From: Closterium sp. NIES-65
Taxonomy: Eukaryota; Streptophyta; Zygnematophyceae; Desmidiales; Closteriaceae
NCBI GenBank assembly: GCA_948144175.1
Contig: CANXME010002537.1
Span: 124,001 to 188,000, forward strand
Direction: 5' to 3'
Length of the DNA stretch: 64,000 nt
A program made the translations under genes and the position numbers. The notes under the pieces were generated by a model. It saw only the letters and a program-made list of their open reading frames with translations, had not been told where the DNA came from and did not search any database. Shown one piece after another: positions 53,137-63,452 of the stretch; the first letter of the stretch is position 1; every line of letters starts with the position of its first letter.

Positions 53137-56108
53137 CTGGTACAAGGAAGAGCGGGGGTGGGGGGAGGGACGGAGTGCGGTAGGGGAAGAGGCGGTAGTA
53201 GGGGACCGACTCGTCAAAAGTGACGTCCTGGGAGGACAAAACACGTCGAGAGGTGGGGTGGTAGAACTGCCACCCAGGCGCGTCAGGGGGGAACCCCAGG
53301 AAGACGCAAGGAGCAGCACGAGGGGACAGCTTGTCCGCAGACAAGTCGCGGACAAACGCCCGAGATCCCCACACAAGGAACGCCGACGCATCGCCAACCT
53401 TCCCCGTCCACAGTAAGGCTGGAGAGGCCTCCGGGCTGGAGACCCTGGGGTGGAGGTTGATCTGATGCGCCGCGTACCTGACCGCAAACGGCCACAGAAA
53501 ATGGGGGGCAGCCGCATGCATCATAGACGTACGAGCGACGTCCATGACCATGCCAATGCGGCGCTCAGCAATCCCATTTTTCTGCGGTGAGTCCGGAAGC
53601 GTGAAGGTCTGACGGATGCTTCGTGCGCGACAGTAGGCTCGCAGTAGGCCAGAGGAAAACTCTCCGCCTCTGTCCGAGTGCAGACGCAAAACAGGGAAGT
53701 CCGAGCCAAAGCTCCGCCTGAGCTGGAGACGAGCCGCGCGGATCCAGTCGATCAGCACCTCAGTGACATCACCCTTGCTGCGCAAGGGGAAGATCGTGGT
53801 GTAACGCGAGTAGTCGTCAACAACGAGCAGGAAGTAGCGCTCGTGACCCTGTCCACGGACGCGGGCCGGGCCCCACACATCCATGTGAAGCGTCTGCAAC
53901 GGGGCCTCTGTCGGAGGAAACTGGGAGGAGTGAGGGGCAGCCCGCTGGCGCCCCTCGACACAGGGGACACAGGCAGGGCCAGGGCCCTGAGGAAGGGGAG
54001 GCAGGGACCGGGGGAGACCAGACACAAGAAGACGGGAGGCCATGCCTCCGAGCCGAAGCAGAGAGGGGTGACCAAGACGGTGGTGCCAGAGGAGAGTCTC
54101 ATGAGACAAGAGATGACACGAACAGGGGGTAGACTCAGGACCAGACCTAGACGCTGCAGCAAACACCTGACCGGACGAAGCGACTCTACTAGACTCAGTA
54201 ACGGGAGGAGACGCAGTGGTCAGTGTGTACAGGCTCGACCCCGGCTGACGGGTAAACGTAGCCAGGTGCCGGCCTGTGCTAGCCTCTGTACAGTGCGTCA
54301 CCCGCTGACTCGCAGGAGTGAACTGGTGTACTCCCCCATCTTGTAGGTCAGCACCACTCACCAGGTTCGTCGAGAACGAGGGGAGGTTGAGACCAGACAG
54401 TGTGCCAGAGGGAGCCGCCGAACACGGGAGGACTGTGGAGAAGCGAGACAGTACAGGACCCCCGGAGGGGTCAGCCTGAGACATCGCAACCGGCCGACTG
54501 AGCGGCGTGAGTGTGGTGCGGTCCCGAAAGGAGCGAGACGCCCCAGAGTCAAGAGTAAAGGTGAGGGAGGCCGAAGCCGACGTAGTACCTGAGAGCGCAG
54601 ACTCACCAGTACCTGAGGACGCAGACACACTAGCACCTAGAGCAGTTGCGTCGCAAGCACCTAAGGCAGCAGCCTCAATGCCCGGATCGGGCGGGAAACA
54701 GCGGTAGCAGTCACCCTCATCACTATGAGACACAGCATACATGGCAGAGAGAATAGCATCAAAGTCAAGATCAAAGATGGCAACACCCGCCCTAGACAGC
54801 TCGCCCCAGCGAGGAATCTCTGAGGCCTCCGGGAACTGGTGACGCCACGCGTCCGTCAGGCGGCCAAAGCAGCGCTGGGTTCGGGTGCGGACCCCCACAC
54901 TGTTCACCCGCACGGTCGCCGGTGCGCAGGACGTAGGTGCACGGACCAAAACCCCCACCCCGCTGGCGTGCAGTGTACCACTCACGGAGCTGCTGAGGGG
55001 ACAGGGTCTCACGACCGCGCTCCTGCTGTTGGCGCGCGCCACTACCGGAGCCACTCCTCTGCGAAGGCCCGCGACCAGCTCCACCGCCACCCCCACCGCC
55101 TCCGCCGCCTTCGCTACTGCCGCCGCCTCCACCGCCGCCTCCACCGCCGCCTCCACCGCCGCCTCCTCCGCCACCTCCGCTCCCACCGCCACCGCCGCCG
55201 CCGCCTCCGCCTCCACCGCCGCCACCGACCCCCCCACCCGCACCTCCACTCCTACCGCCACCCCCACTACCCCCACCGCCTCCACCTCCACCTCCACCGC
55301 CCACTCCTCCAGCTCCCTTTGCCCCCTTGCCCTTGCCAGGGCGGCGTCTCCCGCTAGGGGCAGACGCCGCACCGACTGACTCAAGACCAAGGAGGTCGGC
55401 CGTAGCAGCAGAGGCAACATAGGGCAGCAGGGGGGAGGGGGAACACCCCTCAAAGATGGGGGTGCGCGGGTCATCTCGAGAGGCTCCTACAGCGACTATA
55501 CTCTTCTCCGCTGCTAAGAGGGCCTTCTCGAGGAGATCGACAGTGAGTGTGGTGGGACAGACTGAGAGAAAGTGGTCCCTGACTACACTAAGGGACTCAG
55601 GAAGGCGAGTGACTAGGAAGTACCGAGTGATGTACATGGGGGGGGGGTTCTTGGCGCAGAAGTCAGCAGGGAGTGCAGCGCGGTAGCGAGTGTCACTAGT
55701 GCGGAGGTGCGTAATGAGGTCAGCCACGGTGGGAAAGGCAGCAAGGTTAGGGAAGAGGTACGGTAGCATGAGACGGCTTAGTGCAGCAGTGTCAGGGGAG
55801 GAGTAGCGCGCGACTACAGCGTCGTACAAGGTCTGAGCACTCTTGTACTGACTAAAGTGCGCACGCTCGGAGGTAGGGAGGTGGCGACGCACAGCAAGAC
55901 GTGCAGCAACATCGCGTGTGGCCCACTGGGAGCAAACAGTGGCGTCAGCATCAGCAGCAGGGGCAGGGGAAGCGCCAGAGGTAAGGTCAAAGAAAGAGAG
56001 ACCGTCTGCCCTATCGCACTGTAAGAACAGCTGCAGGTCGTCTACCCAGACCTCAAAGTCAATGGCCCGACCCTCAGCGTCAAAAGCAAGGACACTAGGG
56101 GTAGCCAT
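53137..56108 (-). pseudogene. TE-F Gag, protease and integrase
   Basis: Gag starts [20 protein letters not shown] at 56108 and runs through a UBN2-like core, a glycine-rich tract (about 55320-55070) and [11 protein letters not shown] frameshift in the Cys/His motif at about 54885 moves the reading to the frame that continues with [13 protein letters not shown]. Protease [10 protein letters not shown] lacks one Phe of its relatives. Integrase keeps [30 protein letters not shown] and IAERRIG, with QKNG for the usual QQNG. The chain is cut in FLVPGP by the TE-G LTR at 53131; the polyprotein goes on at 45772 and below. Confidence 0.88.
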
Positions 56109-56224
56109 GACGACAGTAGCCTAGAAGTACTACCTGTAGGACAGGGGCAGTGCAGTGACAGGAGCGCGGCTCTCACCAGACAGGACGGGTCGGGCAGCTC
56201 AGCAGCACAGCAACGCGGCTGCTC

Positions 56225-57110
56225 AGACGGCTCAGCAGCAATTGCGGTTCGGGCGGCTCGGGCGGCTCGGCTCCACAGCGGCTCAGGCGGCTCGGGGGGC
56301 TCGGGCGGGTCGGGCGGCTCGGCTCCTCAGCGGCTCAGGGGGCTTGGGCGACTCGGGCGGCTCGGGCGGCTCGGGCGGGTCGGGCGGCTCGGCCCCTCAG
56401 CAGCTCAGGCGGCTCGGGCGGCTCGGGCAGGTCGGGCAGCTCGGGCGGCTCGGGCGGGTCGGGCAGCTCGGGTGGCGTGGGCGGTGTAGGGCCGTAGGGC
56501 CGCTGGTAGGGCTCGGGGCCACAGCGAGAGGGGCGGCGGGGCCGCAGAGACGGGCGGCGGGGCCGCAGTGAGAGGCGGCGGGGCCGCAGCTAGAGAGGCA
56601 GCGGGGGCCGCGGAGACGGGCGGCGGGGCCGCAGAGACGGGCGGCGGGGCCGAAGTGAGAAGCGGCGGGGCCGCGAAGACGGGCGGCGGGGCCGCTGAGA
56701 CGGGCGGCGGGGCCGTAGTGAGAGGCGGCGGGGCCGCAGCGAGAGAGGCGGCGGGGCCGCAGCTAGAGAGGCGGCGGGGCCGTGGAGACGGGCGGCGGGG
56801 CCGCAGAGACGGGCGGCGGGGCCGAAGTGAGAGGCGGCGGGGCCGCAGCGAGAGAGGCGGCGGGGCCGCGAAGACGGGCGGCGGGGCCGCTGAGACGGAC
56901 GGCGGGGCTGCAGTGAGAGGCGGCGGGGCCGCAGCGAGAGAGGCGGCGGGGCCGCGAAGACGGGCGGCTAGGCCGCTGAGACGGGTGGCGGGGCCGCCGT
57001 GAAGGGCGGCGGGGCCGCAACGAGAGAGGCGGCGGGGCCGCAGAAAAGGGCGGCGAGGCTGCTGAGACAGGCGGCGGGGCCGCAGTGAAGGGCCGCTAGG
57101 GCGGCTCGAC
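56225..57110 (-). repeat. two-part GC-rich leader repeats of TE-F
   Basis: 56510-57110 repeats GCGGCGGGGCCGCAGAGACG-like units. 56225-56465, next to gag, repeats GGCTCGGGCGGCTCGG. Confidence 0.8.
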
Positions 57111-57224
57111 GAAGTGAGGGCCCGGAGTGCGACTCGGGCTGAGCGCGCTTCGGGCACGAAAAAAAAAAAACTCAGTGTGGTGGGCCCTAAGCACTGTTCC
57201 CAAGGGGGAACCTGCTCGATACCA

Positions 57225-57357
57225 TGCGAAGATTAGAACGAGAATGATGTGAACTATGAATGAAGCGAGTACAAATATGAAACCCTAGTTGGGTTGTACC
57301 CCCTATGGGATACCCCACTATAGCCTACACAATAGCATAAGCTATAATGTTCAGACA
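57225..57357 (-). repeat. 5' LTR of TE-F
   Basis: 133 bp, four substitutions from the partner LTR, followed by CTTCT and the rest of TE-E. Confidence 0.9.
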
Positions 57358-57362
57358 CTTCT

Positions 57363-57827
57363 TGGGCTGACGACCACGCTCTGCAGCGGTCGTCACAGGG
57401 TTACACCTTCAGCCTTGGCTCCGGCTCTGTTTCGTGACAGTCTACCCGCTCGTCTTCTGTTCTCAGCTCCAGCTGTGAGGCTGAGATCTACGCAGGGGCC
57501 ATGGCTGCACAGGAGCTACGCTGGCTCACCTACCTGCTGATTGACCTAGGAGAGCCGCCTCGTTCTCCTCCAGTTCTGTACGTAGACAACAAGGCCATGC
57601 TGGCCTTGTGTCGGGAGCACAGACTAGAGCACAGAACGAAGCACATTGCTCTTCACTACTTCCTGGCTCGTGAGCTGCAGCAGCGTAGTCAGCTCCGCCT
57701 CACCTACATGGCCTCTGAGGCCAACACTGCTGATATATTCACCAAGGCCCTTCCGCCTTGTGATCATCAGCGCTTCTGTACTTTGCTAGGTCTTGTGCCT
57801 ACTTGGCCTCGCTTGCTCACTTCTTGA
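57363..57827 (+). pseudogene. TE-E RNase H 3' part, right of the TE-F insertion
   Basis: It resumes exactly where 36791 stopped (GACGCTTCT then TGGGCTGACGAC, encoding DAS-WADD). It has one stop (SVS*QSTRSS, about 57436), then [32 protein letters not shown] and a terminal TGA at 57825-57827. The conserved 3' tail and polypurine tract follow to 58026. Confidence 0.88.
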
Positions 57828-58026
57828 TCTTGTTTGTACTGTACTCTTTCTATACCTGCACTTGCTTGTTTACCTTTATATATATGATCTTGCATGTGAA
57901 CTGGCCTTATGGCCTTACTCTTGTGCTCGGACTGTGTGGTGACTTTGTGATCCACCCTGAGCTTGCTTTGCTTTGCTTGACTGGTCTTGTGATCGCTTGT
58001 TCTCCCCCACCTTGCCTATGGGGGTG

Positions 58027-58156
58027 TGTCAAACTGATATGCTGTAGTCTGTGTAGGCTGTAGTGGGGTAGCCCATAAGGGGTACAACCCAATTAGGGTT
58101 AGTACTTGTACCCAACTCTTTCATAGTTCGCTCATTCTCTCGTTTTATTCTTCACA
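58027..58156 (+). repeat. 3' LTR of TE-E
   Basis: 130 bp, diverged from the 5' LTR mainly in its first 30 bp, followed by CATTT. Confidence 0.88.
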
Positions 58157-59690
58157 CATTTGACCGTCATGTGCTTGGTGAGGTCATGCAATGACAAGGT
58201 TCTTAGCAAGTGCAATGACATCCTGGCTGTTACAATAAAGTGTGGTAGGTCCATTCTGCTCCTCCCCCAACTCAGCCAACAAACGCCGCTGCCACACAAT
58301 TTCCTATAGGCACAGAAGAGTGCCATGTACTCGAATTTCACCGAGCTTAAAGCTTGGCCCAACTGCTTCTTGCTTTCCCAAGAAGTTGGGCCTCCACCAA
58401 CATAGAAAATGAAGCCTCCAACACTTGTCATGTCCTCTGGTTTTGATGAATAAGAAACATCCAAGAAGGCTGTGGGAAACAAACGCCCGAATTCAACACC
58501 ATCCGCGCCCTTCAGGCGCCTTTGCGCCGCCGCCGAGTATTGCAGCCCAACGGTTACTGTTTGGCCGAGATATTTGGCCATCCTCATTTTAGCTGCTACT
58601 TGTTCCTCATTACAGCATTGCACAACCCTAGTCAGTTGTCTGGTAGCAAAGGCGACGTCCGGTAGGGTGTTGCTCAGCTCCAAAGGCAGCTCCACATGCT
58701 CCAAACTGGAACTCTTCACCTTCCCAAACCTCAAGCCTATCTTCGATACATTTTCCGCCTTCCAATCCATGTACATGAGATTCTCCATGGACTTGGAGTT
58801 CCTGCTCATCAAGAACTCCATGTTGAATGGGTCTCAAAGAAGCAATCCCTTGCAATTTTGAGCCATGCCCAGTTGCACAGCCCATATCGCCTTTGCACAA
58901 ACCTTGTTGTACCGAAAATGCTTAGGCACGAGCGACATGCACATGCACCCGAACATCTTAAGCATATTGACCTTCGGCTTCCTTCTAATCCACTCCATAT
59001 AGTGCACCCATTTATCTGCTCCCACATGAGTTAATGCTCTGTTCTTGGCCACACATGCACTTCATACTTCATCAGACAAAAAATAGTCAGGTAGCCCGGC
59101 TTTAATGAGCAACGCGTGTGCCGTCTCCGTGATTGTCGGGTTCGCTCGTTCGATGATCGTCGTTCATTGCAGGGGAGTATGGCATAGTAGGGTATGCCTT
59201 ATGTCATTATTCTTCAGCCACAATTAAAACTCCATGCTTAGTAACTCTCCCCCCTGGTCAGTGCAGACTGATTTTACAAGTCGGTCTTGTTGCCGCTCTA
59301 CTACCGGTAACCAATCGGTCTTCACCGTTTCAGCGATGTCGCTCTTCTTGGCCAGCACATACACCCAAGTCATGTGGGTGTAGATATCGACTATGGTGAG
59401 AAAATACTAAACTCCAGCAGCTCCAAGCTTCAAGGGGCCCACCACATCCATCACCACCTCATCAAGCAGTGTCTTAGCCGTTGCCTCCGAACTAGAGAAC
59501 GGGAAACGAGTAAACTTGGCTTGCATGCACGTCGGGCAACCAAGTACCTCGGTGGGCTCCCGCTTCACTCGTACGCCAGCAGCCATCTCATCCTTCACCA
59601 TCTGATGCAAAATAGGCAGGTAGCTGACCAAGTGGCCTGTTGGTGCAAGTTTATGGAGAATCCGCAGCGGCACTTGGGGAGCTGGCGGCT
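58157..59690 (-). pseudogene. TE-H: old copia pol of another lineage (integrase, RNase H)
   Basis: Minus strand: GCPTCMQAKFTRFPFSS and LDEVVMDVVGPLKLG (59673-59407) are pre-integrase and integrase. TIVDIYTHMTWVYVLAKKSD, SVCTDQGGELLS and IIERANPTITETAHALL (59400-59100) hold the Asp, Asp and Glu, with stops after SMEF and TPLQ. NMLKMFGCMCMSLVPKHFR ends integrase. The sequence then jumps straight to RNase H (LPDVAFATRQLTRVV, FLDVSYSSKPEDMTSVGGFI; 58821-58157), so RT is deleted. The last part reads HDLTKHMTVK and is cut by TE-E; the remainder is at 29951-30095. Sequence and lower G+C differ clearly from the TE-C to TE-G family. Confidence 0.85.
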
Positions 59691-60834
59691 GATGCAGCTA
59701 AGGCTGGGGTAGAGGTAACTGGTTTGGAAGAGACTGGTGCTGCTGCGGGACCCGGGGTGACGTGGCAGGTGGAGACTGACGTGGCTGTAGCGGCTGAGTC
59801 GACGGAGACGGCACAGGAGACGCGCTGGCCCTGGTGCTGGGACTGCTGCCGCCTTTGGCGGCGACTTAATCTCATCCTCAGCGGCACAACCGACGGCGAC
59901 GTTGCTACCTATGAACGGGGGTCCGGCCGCGGAGGAGTTACGGACGGGACTGGGGTCAGCTGAATCCCCAGCGCCATTGGTGGCCGAATCCCTATCACCA
60001 CTTGGGGTAGCTGAGATTGCGGCAGTCGTAGCCGAGGCAGCAAGACAACAAGAAGGACCCCCAAACCAAGAGCCTGCACCGACTGCTGCTGAGTCCCCCC
60101 CAACGCATGCTGCTGCCGCGGCCGCAAGCACGCAGAAGCACAGCCAAGCGGAGGGTGATAATGAGGGTCCCATGAACGGAGCCGCTTCCGACGCAGCCCG
60201 GGCGAAAAAGAAGAAGAAGGTGCGTGCCCAGCCAGCGCTGAGACGGCCCGGAGCAGGGCTGGGACCTTGCGCCCCGGGACCCCTCCGGGGCTGGCTTCTT
60301 CAAGGGCAACCACCACCACGGCAAGCACGTCCGTTGTCATCTGCACCACAACCTGCAGAGGAACCCAATGTGAGGAGCAACACGGGCGAGGTTGGTCAAG
60401 CACAACAAAGGGCCGAGCGGGCACGCCAAATGCAACAAATCATGGAACGATCACCCACAGCCCAGCAGGCAACTCACCGAGAAACACGGAGCTCGACGAG
60501 AGGCCGGGGAAACGTGTGGGGCAGGCCAACAGGTGCGGGACGAGCAACTATGGCAACTCCCTGGGTCCCGGCTGGAAAGGGTTTAAGACCCGCACAGGAA
60601 GGCGCAAGTGACGGCGGGGCCTGCGTACCCTCCGCGATATCCCGCGGAGGGAGAGGGCGGAGGAAAAACACACGTGGAGGAAGAATTCCACTACTAGGAG
60701 GAGAGGCCACGATCGTGAGATTAAGCACGTGGGGGGATCGCCACAACCATCCAAGGCGTGTGACAACGCCAGCAAATGGGGATGAAGAAGGTTTTGATGA
60801 CTCCCAGAACGAGAGCGACCATATGCCCTAGCGC
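59640..60834 (+). CDS. unrecognised Ala/Pro/Gln-rich ORF region
   Basis: The longest frame (59902-60831) encodes about 309 residues: an acidic Ala/Glu/Pro-rich first third, a basic patch (AKKKKKVRAQPALRRP, about 95-110), Gln/Arg-rich stretches (QQRAERARQMQQIMER) and an Arg/Gly-rich segment before an acidic end. A second frame (59640-59963) with similar composition overlaps its start. I recognise no domain. Upstream is the truncated TE-H; downstream is the poly-G run and an RT-associated fragment, so this may be the first part of a non-LTR element, but that is a guess. Confidence 0.35.
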
Positions 60835-60905
60835 TCAGACTTTTCGGAGGAGGTCTTCTTGGGCGATAAGGAGAATCAGCATGTGTCGGCGCGGAGACAA
60901 GGAAG

Positions 60906-60906
<1 letters not shown>

Positions 60907-60948
<42 letters not shown>
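60907..60948 (+). repeat. 42-nt poly-G homopolymer
   Basis: An uninterrupted run of G between GGAAGC and AACAGGG. It separates the two unrecognised ORF regions and makes their relative frame uncertain. Confidence 0.85.
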
Positions 60949-60949
<1 letters not shown>

Positions 60950-60977
60950 ACAGGGTGGTATGCCATAACCTTCCAAC

Positions 60978-61681
60978 ATGCCAGCAGGTCAGGCTGCAGA
61001 TGTGCCATCGCAGCCATCCAAGAAATCACCCGCTGACCTAGCAAAGGACGAATCTATCTGGCACCTAGCTAGCACATGGGATACTGCACCACTCCAGCAA
61101 GCAGACCAGCCGTTTGTGGTGCGGCGGTTGCCCCCAAAAGATACTGGGGAGCTATACCATGTGCCTTCTGGCGGCAATGCTGAGATTGGCTACAAAACCA
61201 GATTCTGTGGGGGCGTGGACCGTACTGCAATTCTTACCTTGCTTGACCATTCGACCCCTCCCAGATAGAGATGCGGCCGCACCACTTCATGATCGAGGAT
61301 CTTGCCTATCTCCACAGTGAGGCATGCACCATACCTGTTACTGGAGCCCCAACACGCCACCAACCAGATGATGCAGGCCTGTGTGCGTGAGCAGAGGGGT
61401 TGATAAAATAGGCCAACATTTCCAAGGCAGTGTCTGCGTTACAAATGACTCTGCTCGCGGAACCAACACCAGCTACACTCGCCACCTTACGGACGAAACA
61501 CCCAGTAGGGGATATACCGATCCCGAGCTGGGTAACCAACTGCACTGGAGCGCCAGCCTCGTCGTTAAATCTGATCCCAGACGACATCCGCAAAATACTC
61601 GCGAAATGCTCGAATAGGGTTGGAGCGAGCCCTTCTGGCACCTGTTTCAAGCACTTGAAGGACCCAGCTCACAGCAACTAG
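60978..61681 (+). pseudogene. possible non-LTR element fragment, region before RT
   Basis: 60978-61268 encodes KDESIWHLASTWDTAPLQQA and VVRRLPPKDTGELYHV, family unknown. 61430-61681 encodes LLAEPTPATLATLRTKHPVG and then LIPDDIRKILAKCSN and GASPSGTCFKHL. The order Leu/Pro-rich helix, LRxxHP, then DDI-x-K-x-L and a G-x-SG motif resembles the segment preceding RT in LINE-type elements. No RT core follows; the frame stops at 61679-61681 and LTR-like sequence begins at 61727. Confidence 0.35.
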
Positions 61682-61726
61682 AAAATTCTCCTACTCCTCA
61701 CAAAGATCATCTGCCAGTTACTCAAC

Positions 61727-62317
61727 TGTTGGGTGCAAATTCACATTGCACGACATCCTCCCGTCTGTTTGCATGAGTAGGCGTGTGCGAATGCATTTGG
61801 GTGTGAATGGAATGTTCGTGTGTTTGTTTGCTTTCGCAATTTTCGCTTGATGCATTTGCAGGTACTTGAGCAATGTGCGCTTCGGCACAATATTGTACGC
61901 GCAATGAACAGTACAAGCAGAAAGGACGAGCTCGCAAAGGAACCCAAGATGGAAGCTTTGCGGTTCGGTTAAATTGATTGTGCAGATTCAGTTCTATCCA
62001 ACTCGAAATTGTACTGTTTTGTTTGAATGACTATAGTGTAGCAGGGCAAGCACTATAGGGGTACAATTTAGGTGAAGGTTGGATGTTGTTTGTCTGTATC
62101 TTCATGCTACAAGGCCAGGGGAAACCAGTGGAACCAGCATTTGGCTGGTTGGGAAAAGACAAACCAGGTTCTGTTTTTTAGGACCTGAACCTGGTTGTTG
62201 TTTTCCCAGGTTGGAAAAACACAACCAGAGGTTGTTTACCAACCTACCACCTGCTGTTTTGTCCAGCCAGGTTGGTTCTGTTGCTTGGAATTATTTGGGA
62301 TCATCCCTACTTGTTCC
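61727..62317 (+). repeat. left arm of a ~590-bp inverted repeat (LTR-like)
   Basis: It starts TGTTGGGTGCAAATTCACAT and matches the reverse complement of 62821-63410 over nearly the whole length with scattered differences (roughly 90 percent by eye). It contains an intron-like segment ending TTGATGCATTTGCAG and a short frame, NIVRAMNSTSRKDELAKEPK, plus a cluster of AACCAGGTT/AACCTGGTT motifs. Confidence 0.8.
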
Positions 62318-62820
62318 TGTTGGTGTAAGAGCCTAATAAACTCAAGCTATTAAGACTTTATCAAACTTAAAACCTCTCCTCGGGGTCACCTCCAAGGGTC
62401 CTTGGGTGCCTGGTACAAGACCAGCCCCTATCCTCGGGTCCGAGTTTGTAGAGAGAGGGATCAAGAGGGACTTAGTCAAAATAGCAAGAGTACCTTGAAC
62501 GTCGCGCAGCATATCGTGCAGACCGCAGATCGGATTAAGCTGGGAGTTTACTATATCAAAGCTCACTCTAAGAGCTTTAAAATAAGCCAAGTTGCCTCGC
62601 GAAAAGTTTTGCCATTACGAAGTTATGGCTCGGACAGCGTTAGCCTAGCGTTGGAGAGCTAGCGTACTAGCGTTGACTCGGGTAGCATTCCGCCGTCGCA
62701 CCGCGTAGAAACGAAATTCCAGGAAGGGAGGAATTCGCTTGAATCAATTTCACTATATTCAGGTACAAACAGAGAAGGAATAAATAGCTCTAGCTAGAAA
62801 GGACCTTGGGAATCAACCTG
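62318..62820. other. spacer between the inverted arms
   Basis: On the minus strand 62740-62800 reads AGCTATTTATTCCTTCTCTG then TACCTGAATATAGTGAAATTG, which looks like the 3' part of a copia LTR continuing the right arm. A short minus frame at 62342-62590 has no recognisable content. Confidence 0.4.
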
Positions 62821-63410
62821 GGAACAACCAGGGATGATCCCAAATAATTCCAAGCAACAGAACCAACCTGGCTGGAAAAAATAGCAGGTGGTAGGTTGGT
62901 CAACAACCTCTGGTTCTGTTTTTCCAACCTGGGAAAACAACAACCAGGTTCAGGTCCTAAAAACAGAACCTGTTTTGTCTTTGCCCAACCAGCCAAATGC
63001 TGGTTCCGCTGGTTTCCCCTGGCCCTGTAGCATGCAGATACAGACAAACAACATCCAACCTTCACCTAAATTGTACCCCTATAGTGCCTGCCCTGCTACA
63101 CTATAGTCAACCAAACAAAACAGTACAATTTCGAGTTTGATAGAACTGAATCTGCGCAATCAAGTAAGCCGAACCACAAAACTTCCATCTTGGGTTCCTT
63201 TGCGAGCTCGTCCTTTCTGCTTGTTCTGTTCATAGCGCGTACAATGTTGTGCCGAAGCGCATAATGCACGAGTACCTGCAAATGCTTCAAGCGAAAATTG
63301 CGAAAGCAAACAAACACACGAACATACCATTCACACGCAAATGCATTCGCACACGCATACTCGTACAAACAGACGGCAGGATGTCCTGCAATGTGAATTT
63401 GCACCCAACA
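62821..63410 (-). repeat. right arm of the inverted repeat, probable 3' LTR start of TE-I
   Basis: Read on the minus strand it begins TGTTGGGTGCAAATTCACAT at 63410, 43 bp after the TE-I pol stop at 63453, where a copia 3' LTR is expected. Confidence 0.65.
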
Positions 63411-63452
63411 TATTAGCCCTCAGCCTGCCGGCTGCATCCCCATCATTCCATA

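Larger units (their letters stand above)
36792..57357 (-). mobile_element. TE-F: copia element nested in TE-E and hosting TE-G
   Basis: LTRs at 36792-36924 and 57225-57357 (133 bp each, four differences) lie in RNase H of TE-E and are flanked by CTTCT (36787-36791 and 57358-57362). The primer-binding site on the minus strand reads TGGTATCGAGCAGG. Own sequence: 53137-57357 (leader, gag, protease, integrase) and, left of TE-G, linker, RT, RNase H and 3' tail, there multiplied with parts of TE-G in 3,245-bp units. Confidence 0.92.
30096..58156 (+). mobile_element. TE-E: degraded copia element, split by a nested insertion
   Basis: LTRs at 30096-30228 and 58027-58156 share an almost identical last 100 bp but differ over the first 30. 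CATTT flanks both ends (30091-30095 and 58157-58161). Its own sequence is 30096-36791 and 57363-58156; the rest is TE-F, which carries CTTCT on both sides. Primer-binding site TGGTATAGAGCTGG at 30229; polypurine tract CTATGGGGGTG before 58027. Confidence 0.92.
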
